Assembly: GCA_965204155.1 (NCBI GenBank)
Contig: OZ241971.1
Span: forward strand, 3,596,001 to 3,660,000
DNA from: UBA6522 sp965204155
GTDB lineage: Bacteria > Pseudomonadota > Gammaproteobacteria > Steroidobacterales > Rariloculaceae
Length of the DNA: 64,000 bases
Direction: 5' to 3'
The position numbers and the translations under genes were made by a program. Each line of letters opens with the position of its first letter. Position 1 is the first letter of the stretch. The notes below the pieces were generated by a model. That model was not told the DNA's origin. It searched no databases and saw nothing but the letters and a program-made list of their open reading frames with translations. Positions 26,593 through 35,542 of this stretch are shown here, piece after piece.

Positions 26593-26685
26593 GACGGAGC
26601 GCCCACGCGTCCGTGGCTCGGCATTCCGAATGCTAAAATGGCGCGTTCCAGCTTGTTCGCTACCCTTCGCAAGGAATCCAACCTC

Positions 26686-27975
26686 ATGTTGATCATTCGT
26701 ACTGCGCGTCTTGCTCTTTCGGGACTGATTTTCTCGATTCTATCCGGCCCGGCTTCGGCCGCCGTTAATATTCCCGATCCCGATGCCGTGGACGCGGTGA
26801 TCGATCGCTTCGTGGAAGGCGGACATTATCCCTTTATTTACGCGCGACTTGAAGATCGTGACGGCAACGTCGTCTACGAGCACGGCGCCGTCAATCGCGA
26901 CCTGCTGCCGGATGCGGAAATCGACGGGCAGACCTGGATCCGCATCTGGTCCATGAGCAAGATCGTCACCATCTCCACCGTGCTGGACCTGGTGGAAGAC
27001 GGCATTCTGAGTCTCGAAGACCCGGTCACGCAGTACATTCCCGAGTTCGAGAACATGCAGGTTGCCGTCACCTCGGACGGCAGGAGTCTGAGCGAAATCG
27101 ACAACGAAGAGAGGGCGTCGGTCTGTCCCTTCGAACAAACGCCCGCAGATTCGGTGATGACCGTCCGGCACCTGATCAACCACGAAGCCGGCTTCTACTA
27201 CGCAACGACGAATATTCCCTGCATAGACTCCCCGCTGATCGAAGAGAATGTGGCGGTAGCGGAAGATACGCAGGACTTTATCGATCGGCTGGCGCGATTG
27301 CCGCTCATCCAGCAGCCCGGGACGCGCTACTCCTACGGAACCAATACGACGGTGTTGGGCATGGTTGCCGAGCGGGCATCCGGCAAGAGCCTCAAGCAAC
27401 TGGTGGAGGAGCGGTTGACCAGCCCGCTGGGTATCGACGGGCTGCAGTACGGTTTGCCGGCGGGCGCCGGGCTGCTGCCGCGAATCAGCGGTCGGGACGG
27501 CACGCTGCGGGTCGCGCACCCGGGGGAACTGGATATCTTCGGAGCGGACGTTCCTGGCTACGAACCGGATCATGAGCTGTACCTGGGCGGCGAGGGCATG
27601 TTGGCAACGGCGGACGGCTACGCGGACTTTCTGCGAATGCTGCTGAACCACGGGACCCTGAACGGACAGCGATTCCTGGAAACGGCAACCGTGGAGAACA
27701 TCTATGCTCCGCACACGCAGCTCGACAACCCCGAGGGGCACAACGGCCTGAATCTCTGGGTTCCCGGCGAGCCCATCAGAACAAGGGGTGAAGGCGAGGC
27801 GGGAATCTGGATCGGCGGCGGCTACGAGAGCACCCATTTCTGGGTCGATCCGAAGCGCGAATTCGTCGGCGTCATCATGTCGCAGTTGTACGCGGTTCCC
27901 GAGGGGGGGCAAGGCCGGGATGGGGCCATTCGCGCTGAGCTCTACCGGCAGTTCTGGGCGGAAGAAGCCAATTGA
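26686..27975 (+). CDS. Exported serine hydrolase, beta-lactamase class C fold
   Basis: 429 residues with a clear signal peptide (LALSGLIFSILSGPASAA). The ATG at 26686 has AAGGA ten bases upstream and is preferred over an ATG at 26638. The nucleophile motif is SMSK in IWSMSKIVTI, the second motif is YSYGTNTTVLG, and the third is near GGGYESTHFWVD. Members of this family include esterases, D-aminopeptidases and penicillin-binding-like proteins; nothing here decides among them. Because the sugar porter starts inside its stop codon, a role in deacylating the imported glycan is possible. Confidence 0.88.
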   Translation: MLIIRTARLALSGLIFSILSGPASAAVNIPDPDAVDAVIDRFVEGGHYPFIYARLEDRDGNVVYEHGAVNRDLLPDAEIDGQTWIRIWSMSKIVTISTVLDLVEDGILSLEDPVTQYIPEFENMQVAVTSDGRSLSEIDNEERASVCPFEQTPADSVMTVRHLINHEAGFYYATTNIPCIDSPLIEENVAVAEDTQDFIDRLARLPLIQQPGTRYSYGTNTTVLGMVAERASGKSLKQLVEERLTSPLGIDGLQYGLPAGAGLLPRISGRDGTLRVAHPGELDIFGADVPGYEPDHELYLGGEGMLATADGYADFLRMLLNHGTLNGQRFLETATVENIYAPHTQLDNPEGHNGLNLWVPGEPIRTRGEGEAGIWIGGGYESTHFWVDPKREFVGVIMSQLYAVPEGGQGRDGAIRAELYRQFWAEEAN

Positions 27976-29360
27976 ACGCACGGTTCATTATCGCGATCAG
28001 CTGTATCGCGACCATCGGCGGGTTCCTGTTCGGCTTTGACAGCGGCGTTATCAACGGCACCGTAGACGGGCTGCAACTCGCGTTCCAGTCCGACAGCGTC
28101 GGCACCGGCTTCAACGTCGCCTCGATGCTCCTGGGGTGTGCGGCAGGGGCATTCTTCGCCGGACGCCTGGCCGACATCATCGGGCGCCGGTCGCTGCTCA
28201 TCGTGGCGTCGGTTTTCTTTCTCGTCAGCGCCTGGGGTTCGGGCATTGCAGGCAGTTCCGTCGAATTCGTGATCTTCCGCGTGCTCGGCGGCATGGCGGT
28301 CGGGGCGGCCAGCGTGATCGCGCCGGCCTACATCGGCGAGGTCGCGCCGGCGCACTACCGGGGACGGCTGATCACCATTCAGCAGATCGCCATCATCACC
28401 GGGTTGTTCAGCGCCTTCGTCAGCAACTACCTGCTGGCCGGCATTGCCGGCGCTTCGACCGCCGAGCTGTGGTTCGGGTTCGAGGCATGGCGCTGGATGT
28501 TCTGGATCGAGATCGCGCCGGCCGTGCTTTTCTTCACCGGCCTGCTGTTCATTCCGGAAAGCCCCCGGTACCTGGTGATCGGTGGAAAGACCGAGACGGC
28601 GCAGGCGGTCCTGACCCGCCTGTACGGCCCTGAGCAGGGTGCGGCAAAGCTCACCGAGATCGACGAATCCCTGGCCGCGGACCACCATCGGCCGAAATTC
28701 GCCGACCTGATCGACAGCGCCACAGGCCGCGTCCGCAAGCTCGTGTGGGTCGGGATCGGACTGGCGACGTTTCAGCAGCTCGTCGGAATCAACGTCGTCT
28801 TCTATTATGGCGCGGTGCTTTGGCAGTCAGTCGGGTTTTCAGAAAGCGACGCCCTGCTGATCAATGTCATCTCGGGCGCCGTGAGCATCGGCGCCTGCCT
28901 GATCACCGTCAGCCTGATCGACAGGATCGGCAGAAAACCGCTGCTGTGGATCGGTTCCGTGGGCATGGCCTTCACGCTCACCGCCATGGCGGTGGCGTTC
29001 TCCAGCGCCACCCTGGATGAACAGGGGGCGCTGCAGTTGACGGATACCATGGGCACCGTCGCACTGGTTGCAGCCAATCTCTACGTGTTTTTCTTCAACG
29101 CCTCCTGGGGACCCGTGATGTGGGTCATGCTGGGAGAAATGTTCCCCAACCAGATTCGCGGTTCCGGGCTTGCCATAAGCGGCCTCGCACAGTGGGGCTC
29201 AAATTTCGGAATTACCATGACGTTTCCGATATTGCTCGTCAGCATTGGCCTGATGGGCGCCTATTCGCTGTATGCACTGGCAGCGGTGGTTTCGGTATAT
29301 TTCGTGATCAGGCATGTCCATGAAACGCGCGGACTGGAACTGGAGGAAATGGAGGGCTGA
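27972..29360 (+). CDS. Sugar:proton symporter, MFS sugar-porter family (XylE-like)
   Basis: 462 residues, 12 membrane segments. Family signatures are GFLFGFDSGVINGT at the first helix, GRLADIIGRRSLL after the second, PESPRYLV before the long middle loop, QQLVGINVVFYYG in helix 7 and DRIGRKPLL in the second half. It probably takes up xylose or a related monosaccharide for XylA/XylB. Translation starts at TTG 27972, whose last two bases are in the TGA of the preceding gene, so it should be translated by coupling. No internal ATG would keep the first helix. Confidence 0.93.
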   Translation: MNARFIIAISCIATIGGFLFGFDSGVINGTVDGLQLAFQSDSVGTGFNVASMLLGCAAGAFFAGRLADIIGRRSLLIVASVFFLVSAWGSGIAGSSVEFVIFRVLGGMAVGAASVIAPAYIGEVAPAHYRGRLITIQQIAIITGLFSAFVSNYLLAGIAGASTAELWFGFEAWRWMFWIEIAPAVLFFTGLLFIPESPRYLVIGGKTETAQAVLTRLYGPEQGAAKLTEIDESLAADHHRPKFADLIDSATGRVRKLVWVGIGLATFQQLVGINVVFYYGAVLWQSVGFSESDALLINVISGAVSIGACLITVSLIDRIGRKPLLWIGSVGMAFTLTAMAVAFSSATLDEQGALQLTDTMGTVALVAANLYVFFFNASWGPVMWVMLGEMFPNQIRGSGLAISGLAQWGSNFGITMTFPILLVSIGLMGAYSLYALAAVVSVYFVIRHVHETRGLELEEMEG

Positions 29361-29376
29361 CTTCGGATCGGAGCCT

Positions 29377-29430
29377 CAGTCAGGCTGGGGCTGACAGTCA
29401 GGCCGGGACTGACAGTCAGGCCGGGACTGA
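29377..29430 (+). repeat. Three tandem 18-bp units with internal dyads
   Basis: Units at 29377, 29395 and 29413 read CAGTCAGGC(C/T)GGG(A/G)CTGA; the last two are identical. A partial fourth follows (CAGGCTGA). CAGTC and GACTG within a unit can pair, so the RNA would show a row of small hairpins between the porter stop and the GH13 start. Confidence 0.8.
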
Positions 29431-29455
29431 CAGGCTGATGGAGGGTGAATACGCG

Positions 29456-31318
29456 ATGAATGTCCAGATGAAACGATCAATGAACCGGCCACTCCCTGCT
29501 TGGGCAATGGTACTGGCGTGCACGATTTCCAGTGCATCCGCCGCCGAGATCGAGCGCGTCGAGCCGCCGAACTGGTGGGTCGGATTCCAGCACCCGCAAC
29601 TGGAATTGCTGGTCTACGGCGAAGATGCGGGTACGCTGTCGCCAAGCGTCGACTGGCCGGGCGTCTCGGTCAACGAGGTCATCATGACGGGCAATCCGAA
29701 CTACCTGTTCGTCCGTCTCGATATCGGCCCCGACACCGAGGCCGGGGAATTCGACATCGTCTTCGAGGGCGCCGGCGATACCATCACCCACGCGTACAGC
29801 CTGAACGAGCGCAATCAGGACCCGGAACACACCCGCGGCTTTTCCGCTGCCGATGCGATCTACCTGATCACGCCGGACCGGTTCGCCAACGGCGATCCCG
29901 ATAACGACGAGATCGAAGGCATGGGAGACGTGCTGGACCGGAGCCTGCCGAGGGGGCGCCACGGCGGGGATGTCCGGGGCATCATCGATCGGCTCGATTA
30001 CATCGCCGGACTCGGCTTCACCGCGGTATGGCTGAATCCCGTGCTCGAGAACGCGATGCCGGAATTCTCCTACCACGGTTACTCGACCACGGATTTCTAC
30101 CGGGTGGACCCGCGCAAGGGCAGCAATGAAGACCTGGCGGAACTGGCCCGGGTCGGACGCGAAAAGGGCGTCGGACTGATCATGGACATGATCGTCAATC
30201 ACAGCGGCCTGTATCACTGGTGGATGGATGACCCGCCGATGGACGACTGGGTGCACCAGTGGGACGGCTATGTGGGGACGACCCATGCCAAGTCGCTCAG
30301 CGTCGATCCCTATGGCGCGGAGGTCGACCGGCGCGAGTTCTACGATGGCTGGTTCGTGCCGAGCATGCCCGATCTCAACCAGGACAATCCCCTGATGTCG
30401 GTCTACCTCATCCAGAACGCCATCTGGTGGATCGAGTACCTGGGCCTGGCCGGCGTGCGCATGGATACCTATCCGTACTCCGGGGCGGAGTTCATGGCGG
30501 AGTGGACGCGACGGGTGATGGAGGAATTTCCGGACTTCAACGTGGTGGGCGAGGAGTGGACCGAGAATCCCCTGATCGTCGCTTACTGGCAGGGCGGCGC
30601 GGAAAAGCACGACGGCTACCGCTCCTGGCTGCGCAGCGTGATGGACTTTCCGCTCAACTCCGTGCTCGCCTCGTCGCTGGTGGCCGAGGAACGGTTTACC
30701 AATGGATTCCGATCCCTCTATTCGATGCTGGCAAACGATGTCCTCTATCCGGACCCCAACGAACTGGTCATTTTCGGCGACAACCACGACATGAGGCGCG
30801 TCTACTCGCAGCTTGGGGAAGACTTCGCGCTGTTCGAACTGGCCATGGCGTACCTTGCGACCATGCGCGGTGCACCGCAGATCTACTACGGAACCGAGAT
30901 TCTGGCCACCAGCGGCGGCGATCACGGCATCATCCGCAGCGACTTCCCGGGTGGCTGGGAGGGCGATGAGGCCGACGCGGTCTCCGGACGGGGCCTGACG
31001 GACGATCAGCTCAGAGCTCAGGAACTGGTAAGCACGCTCTTCAACTGGCGCAGGGACTCTCTGGCCGTGCATCGCGGCGGGCTAACCCACTTCCTGCCGA
31101 AGGACAGCGTCTACGTCTATTTCCGCTACCTGGACGACGAGAAGGTGATGGTGGTGCTCAACAAGAACACCGAGCCGCATACGCTCGCGTTGGAGCGCTT
31201 TGAAGAAGTGCTCGGCGATTCCACACGCGGCGTGGACGTCATTCGCGGCGGCGCGTACGATTTGACATCGGCCATCGACCTGGCGCCGCGCGCTGCGCTG
31301 GTATTGCAGGTCGAGTGA
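29456..31318 (+). CDS. Glycoside hydrolase family 13 (neopullulanase / cyclomaltodextrinase-like), exported
   Basis: About 620 residues. The ATG at 29456 lies ten bases after GGAGGG; an upstream ATG at 29438 overlaps that site. A signal peptide ends ISSASAAE. An N-terminal beta domain (residues 25-120) of the cyclomaltodextrinase type precedes the barrel. The four GH13 regions are present: DMIVNHSG, GVRMDTYPY (nucleophile aspartate), VGEEWTEN (acid/base glutamate) and FGDNHDMRR (third acid). It hydrolyses alpha-1,4-glucans or branched maltodextrins in the periplasm and complements the GH97 enzyme. This suggests the cluster handles alpha-glucans as well as xylose-containing material. Confidence 0.93.
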   Translation: MNVQMKRSMNRPLPAWAMVLACTISSASAAEIERVEPPNWWVGFQHPQLELLVYGEDAGTLSPSVDWPGVSVNEVIMTGNPNYLFVRLDIGPDTEAGEFDIVFEGAGDTITHAYSLNERNQDPEHTRGFSAADAIYLITPDRFANGDPDNDEIEGMGDVLDRSLPRGRHGGDVRGIIDRLDYIAGLGFTAVWLNPVLENAMPEFSYHGYSTTDFYRVDPRKGSNEDLAELARVGREKGVGLIMDMIVNHSGLYHWWMDDPPMDDWVHQWDGYVGTTHAKSLSVDPYGAEVDRREFYDGWFVPSMPDLNQDNPLMSVYLIQNAIWWIEYLGLAGVRMDTYPYSGAEFMAEWTRRVMEEFPDFNVVGEEWTENPLIVAYWQGGAEKHDGYRSWLRSVMDFPLNSVLASSLVAEERFTNGFRSLYSMLANDVLYPDPNELVIFGDNHDMRRVYSQLGEDFALFELAMAYLATMRGAPQIYYGTEILATSGGDHGIIRSDFPGGWEGDEADAVSGRGLTDDQLRAQELVSTLFNWRRDSLAVHRGGLTHFLPKDSVYVYFRYLDDEKVMVVLNKNTEPHTLALERFEEVLGDSTRGVDVIRGGAYDLTSAIDLAPRAALVLQVE

Positions 31319-31384
31319 TGGTAGCCGGCCGCACGGTCGCTGTCCCGAGACCGTGAGGTTGAAACAGCACCGGAGGGGAGAAGA

Positions 31385-32950
31385 ATGAAAACCATCCGTT
31401 TTTCGGTATCTTGTCTGATTGCCCTGTTCGCCACGGGGTCGCTCGCATGCGAGTTGTCCGGTTTCGAGCGGTCAGCCGCCGACTCGCCCCATGGCGTCAC
31501 GCTCACGGGCGCCGAACGGATCGACGAAGGTGTCGCCTACTGTCAGGTTGAAGGCGAAATCGCCAATTCCGTCGATGGCCGCAGCCGTATCCGGTTTCGG
31601 CTTCGCCTGCCGGACGAGGCGGACTGGAACGGCCGGTTCCTGGTCCTCGGCAACGGGGGCTCGGCGGGCATGTTCCAGGGAGAGAACCGTGCACAGGTCG
31701 CCCTGCAACTGGGGTTCGCCACGGGGCAAACCGACACCGGCCATACCCGGGACGGACCTGAAGACTGGATGATGCACACGGCCGCGGACGGCAACGTCGT
31801 GCCCAACAGCGTCGCCATCGAGGATTTCGGGCACCGGTCCATTCACCTCACCTCCGCCGTTGGAGAGCAATTGGTGAATGCCTACTATGCGGACGGCGCG
31901 GAATACGCCTATTACTTTGGCTGTTCCACCGGCGGACGCCAGGGGCTCAAGGCCATGCAGCGCTATCCCGGGGATTTCGACGGTATCGTCGCCGGCGCTC
32001 CCGTGTTTTCGCTGACCCGCCTGAACATGTCCCAGGTCTGGTTGGCGCAGCAGAACACCCGCCTTGCGGAGGAGGGTGAGTCCCTGGCCCCGGCGCAGAT
32101 TGACCTCATCCACGAGAGCGCGCTGGCAGCTTGCGATGCGGACGATGGGATCGCGGATCGCATCATCGACGATCCGCGCCAGTGCGGCTTCGATCCCGGC
32201 GTGCTGCAATGCAGCGGCTCCGAGGCACCGCCCATGTGCTTGAGCGAGCGTCAGCTCGATTTTGTTCGCCTGGTCTACGAAGGACCCGTCACCGAAGCCG
32301 GCGAACGGATTTACGCGGGACGCCTCCCGGGCGGCGAGGGCAACGGCAGGCAGGGCTGGCAGGCACTTCTCGGCTCCGACTGCCACAACGCGGAGGCCAC
32401 AGGGCGCTGCGACATGGTCGCCCGCGCATGGTTTCAGGACCCCGATCTGGACCTGGTAAGCACTTTCGACATCGACGATCCGGCCCACGTGCTGGCGGCG
32501 GACACGTCCTTCTATTCGGGTGTGACCCGGGCGGACAATCCCGACGTGACCCCCTTCGTGCAGCGGGGCGGCAAGGCGATTCTCTACCACGGCTGGACCG
32601 ATCCGGGCGTCACGCCCATGACCACCGTCCAGTTCTACGAGGCCATGGAGGACACGGTCTCGCGAAAACGCGGCAGCGACGACTTTCGCGATCATGTGCG
32701 CTTGTTCATGGCTCCGGGGATGGCGCACTGCGGCGGCGGAGAGGGACCCAACAACTACACGGCTTCGGCCCTCGAGGCGCTCGATGCCTGGGTAAGCGAC
32801 GGCGAGGCGCCGGATGCGATCGTGGCGACCCACGAGGAGCGGGGCATCTCCCGTCCCTGGTGCCCCTATCCGCAGGTGGCCCGGTTGAGCGATCCGAACC
32901 TGGACCCCAACGAGGCCGAAAGTTTCCGGTGCGTCGCACCGCCCGAATGA
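31385..32950 (+). CDS. Tannase / feruloyl esterase family protein, exported
   Basis: 521 residues with a signal peptide (VSCLIALFATGSLA) and a strong GGAGGGGAG site before the ATG. The catalytic serine is in GCSTGGRQG (S181), the aspartate in YHGWTDPGVTP and the histidine in GMAHCGGGEG. Cysteines directly beside the serine and the histidine are the disulfide pair typical of this family. A cysteine-rich lid follows residue 230. It would cleave ferulic, gallic or other aromatic esters from polysaccharide side chains, consistent with xylan-type substrates. It is read in the same direction as the GH13 gene, 66 bp downstream. Confidence 0.93.
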   Translation: MKTIRFSVSCLIALFATGSLACELSGFERSAADSPHGVTLTGAERIDEGVAYCQVEGEIANSVDGRSRIRFRLRLPDEADWNGRFLVLGNGGSAGMFQGENRAQVALQLGFATGQTDTGHTRDGPEDWMMHTAADGNVVPNSVAIEDFGHRSIHLTSAVGEQLVNAYYADGAEYAYYFGCSTGGRQGLKAMQRYPGDFDGIVAGAPVFSLTRLNMSQVWLAQQNTRLAEEGESLAPAQIDLIHESALAACDADDGIADRIIDDPRQCGFDPGVLQCSGSEAPPMCLSERQLDFVRLVYEGPVTEAGERIYAGRLPGGEGNGRQGWQALLGSDCHNAEATGRCDMVARAWFQDPDLDLVSTFDIDDPAHVLAADTSFYSGVTRADNPDVTPFVQRGGKAILYHGWTDPGVTPMTTVQFYEAMEDTVSRKRGSDDFRDHVRLFMAPGMAHCGGGEGPNNYTASALEALDAWVSDGEAPDAIVATHEERGISRPWCPYPQVARLSDPNLDPNEAESFRCVAPPE

Positions 32951-32984
32951 TCGTGATTTCCGATCGGGTCCGAGTTCAACGTGT

Positions 32985-33135
32985 AACGTATCCGGGCCGC
33001 AGTCTTCCAGGGCCTGTCCGGATCGTCGAGCAACGGCACGAAACTCTCGCCGTCGACGCGCGGCGGGCGATCGAGTCCGGCGGGTTCCACCAGACTCGGG
33101 TAGATGTCGATCAATTCTGCGCGCAGGCTCCTGAG
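32985..33135 (-). pseudogene. Inverted relic of a sulfatase C-terminal segment
   Basis: On the minus strand this stretch encodes ELIDIYPSLVEPAGLD then PPRVDGESFVPLLDDPDRPW, a near match to ELIDIYPSLVELAGLDPSPR and FDGESFAPLMNDPDTPY of the sulfatase at 33157-34665. The two segments are therefore an inverted repeat of about 130 bp. Nothing else of the second sulfatase remains. It lies between the tannase stop and the start of the intact sulfatase, so the upstream part of that open frame is antisense to this relic and is not coding. Confidence 0.8.
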
Positions 33136-33156
33136 CGCTGTTCCGGTCTGTCGGAA

Positions 33157-34665
33157 GTGCGGGGGCGCCGACGGGTCGGCGTGCTTGGCATCATCGCAGC
33201 ACTGTTGCTGCAGCATTGGTTCGCGGTCGACTCGTGGGCTCAGGATGTTGCACTCCAGCAGAACCCGAATGTACTTCTCATCATCGTCGACGATCTGCGC
33301 CCGCAGTTGGGCGTCTACGGTTTCGACATCATGCACACGCCGAACATCGACCGTCTCGCCGAGGAGGGATTGCTGTTCCGGCGGGCGTACGCCCAGTGGC
33401 CCGTATGCGGCCCGTCGCGGGCCAGCCTGCTGAGTGGACTGCGGCCCGACACCACCGGCATCTACAACAACGGCCGGCGACTGGATTCGTCGGACGCCGA
33501 GGTGGTTTCCCTTCCGGCGCACTTCAGGAGCAACGGCTACCGGACGTACTCCGTCGGCAAGGTCTACCACGCCCGCGACGACGATCTGGATGCCTGGAGC
33601 GAACCGCCCTTCAATGCTGCGCCGAACGACGACAATTGGCAAGGCTACGGTTCTGCCGAAACCCATGACTTGAGGCTGCGCCTGTGGGAGGAAGCGTTGC
33701 AGGAGGATCCGAACGCGCTGTTCCACCAATTCAACGCCGGCGCGGTGGAACGGGCGGATCTGCCCGACAGCGACTATCGCGACGGCAGGATCGCCGATCT
33801 GGCCGTGGAAGTGCTGCGCGAACACGCCGGCCAGCCGTTCTTCGCCGCAGTGGGATTCGTCAAGCCGCACTTGCCATTCGCCGCGCCGAGCCGGTATTGG
33901 GACCTGTACGACCGTGCCGAACTGCGGCCGGCGGCAGACTCCGTCCGGCCCGAAGGCACGACGGGGATTCCCTACATCTACAGCGAACTGGAGTCCTATC
34001 GGGGCATTCCGTCGGACGACGACCTGACCGGGGAGCAGGTGCTGGAGCTGATTCACGGATATTACGCTGCGGTCAGCTTCGTCGACGCCCAGGTGGGCAA
34101 GCTGCTGGACGAACTGGATCGGTTGGACATCAGGGACAACACGATCGTCGCCCTGGTGGGGGACCACGGGTTCCATCTGGGCGAGCAGGGCATCTGGGCG
34201 AAGCACAGCCTGTTCGAACTGTCGTCGCATACGCCCCTCATAGTCAGCGTTCCCGGTCAGGAGACCGCCGGCGAGTCCACGGGTGCGCTGGTGGAATTGA
34301 TCGACATCTACCCGAGCCTGGTGGAACTGGCCGGGCTCGATCCGTCGCCGCGCTTTGACGGTGAGAGCTTCGCGCCGCTGATGAACGATCCGGACACGCC
34401 CTACAAGGACGCGGCGCTGAGCCAGTATCGGCATTTCATGGAGCCGTACCGGGAAATCATGGGGTACAGCATCCGGACGGATCGGCATCGGTTCTCGCTC
34501 TGGCGGGATAACGCGCGCCAGGGCGCAGCATTTGCAAGGGAGTTGTACGACCTGGGCGTAGATGGCAGCGAGTCGGTCAACCTTGCCCACGATCCGGCGT
34601 ACGAGGTCACAGTACAGGACTTGACGAATCGAATCGACGCTTTACGCGGAGGCAACACGCCCTGA
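33157..34665 (+). CDS. Exported sulfatase, S1 family (iduronate-2-sulfatase-like)
   Basis: About 502 residues. I start at GTG 33157, giving an arginine-rich n-region and a signal peptide (VGVLGIIAALLLQHWFAVDS, then AQ); the longer frame upstream covers an inverted relic. The formylglycine motif is CGPSR (C84). Other family marks are LLIIVDDLRPQLGVYG, the GKVYHA segment, FFAAVGFVKPHLPF and the metal site LVGDHGFHLGEQG, which together point to the iduronate-sulfatase-like branch (S1_7). It would act on 2-sulfated uronic acid or a related sugar. No ribosome-binding site is strong, so the start is less certain than the product. Confidence 0.92.
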   Translation: MRGRRRVGVLGIIAALLLQHWFAVDSWAQDVALQQNPNVLLIIVDDLRPQLGVYGFDIMHTPNIDRLAEEGLLFRRAYAQWPVCGPSRASLLSGLRPDTTGIYNNGRRLDSSDAEVVSLPAHFRSNGYRTYSVGKVYHARDDDLDAWSEPPFNAAPNDDNWQGYGSAETHDLRLRLWEEALQEDPNALFHQFNAGAVERADLPDSDYRDGRIADLAVEVLREHAGQPFFAAVGFVKPHLPFAAPSRYWDLYDRAELRPAADSVRPEGTTGIPYIYSELESYRGIPSDDDLTGEQVLELIHGYYAAVSFVDAQVGKLLDELDRLDIRDNTIVALVGDHGFHLGEQGIWAKHSLFELSSHTPLIVSVPGQETAGESTGALVELIDIYPSLVELAGLDPSPRFDGESFAPLMNDPDTPYKDAALSQYRHFMEPYREIMGYSIRTDRHRFSLWRDNARQGAAFARELYDLGVDGSESVNLAHDPAYEVTVQDLTNRIDALRGGNTP

Positions 34666-34829
34666 CAGCGACACGCTTGCCACAGACTGCCAGTGCTCTA
34701 TCCAACCGATACGCCACTATCAGTTGGACAGGGCACTTCATACTTGCGCGAACCACCGCTTGTAGTCAGGATACGCAGCACGCTCAAACGTTATTCTTCT
34801 TGATCAGACAACCAACCTTGGGAAAATCA

Positions 34830-35396
34830 ATGAAAAACTATCTATTCGGATTCCTGGCTTCCTCAGCCATTGCGCTACCCGCTTACGGGGCGCTCCAGGC
34901 CGGCGATGATGCGCCATTGTTCGAGGCGACCGCTTCGCTGGCGGGCGAGGCGTTCGACTTTTCGCTTCGTGACGCGCTCGACGAAGGACCGGTCGTGGTC
35001 TATTTCTATCCGTCAGCTTATACGCGCGGCTGCAACATTCAGGCGCGTGAGTTTGCCGACAATATGGAAGCCTTCAACGCCGCAGGCGCCAGCGTGATCG
35101 GGGTCTCGCTCGACAGTGTCGAGCGGTTGAACGACTTCTCCGCGGATCCTGAGTATTGCGCAGGCAAGCTTGCGGTTGCGTCCGATGCGAACGGCGAGAT
35201 TGCAAGGTCCTACGACCTCAACATCCGCGAGGGCAATCCGGAAGCGACGGATACGCGCGGGATCGCGATCGGCCACGACTTTGTCGAGCGCACGACCTTT
35301 ATCGTGACGTCCGACGGCAAGATCGCACAGACGATCAGCGATCTTGCTCCGGCCGACAACGTTCTGGAGGCGCTGGAAGCGGTTCAGGGCCAGTAG
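34830..35396 (+). CDS. Exported peroxiredoxin (AhpC/TSA, BCP-like)
   Basis: 188 residues. ATG 34830 lies just after GGGAAAATCA and before a signal peptide (FGFLASSAIALPAYG). The thioredoxin-fold core is VVVYFYPSAYTRGCNIQ, with the peroxidatic cysteine in RGC, and FADNMEAFNAAGASVIGVS follows. A second cysteine in DPEYCAGKL may resolve the disulfide. It reduces peroxides in the periplasm. It faces the probable selenoprotein gene tail to tail, which is also a redox protein. Confidence 0.9.
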   Translation: MKNYLFGFLASSAIALPAYGALQAGDDAPLFEATASLAGEAFDFSLRDALDEGPVVVYFYPSAYTRGCNIQAREFADNMEAFNAAGASVIGVSLDSVERLNDFSADPEYCAGKLAVASDANGEIARSYDLNIREGNPEATDTRGIAIGHDFVERTTFIVTSDGKIAQTISDLAPADNVLEALEAVQGQ

Positions 35397-35434
35397 CCGC
35401 CGCGGCCCCTCGCGGGGTCAGTGGCGCCGCGAGA

Positions 35435-35520
35435 GGCAATCCCGCGCGCGCGAGTGGCAAACGCCGTTCGCCGTGATCCGAGAGCGTCTCGCCGCGGCAA
35501 TCCCGCGCGTGCGAGCGGCA
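35435..35520. repeat. Two direct copies of a 25-bp GC-rich unit
   Basis: The copies 35435-35459 and 35496-35520 match at 23 of 25 positions (both start GGCAATCCCGCGCG). They lie between the convergent peroxiredoxin and redoxin genes. A role in termination is possible; I see no clear U-tract. Confidence 0.65.
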
Positions 35521-35542
35521 GACCGGGCGCTTCCGCGCGCCC

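Noticed and set aside
25912..26685. Upstream extension of the serine-hydrolase frame
   Set aside because: It is antisense to xylB. The signal peptide and a Shine-Dalgarno place the start at 26686.
32131..33156. Upstream extension of the iduronate-sulfatase-like frame
   Set aside because: It overlaps the tannase gene and is antisense to the inverted sulfatase relic. The signal peptide begins only at GTG 33157.
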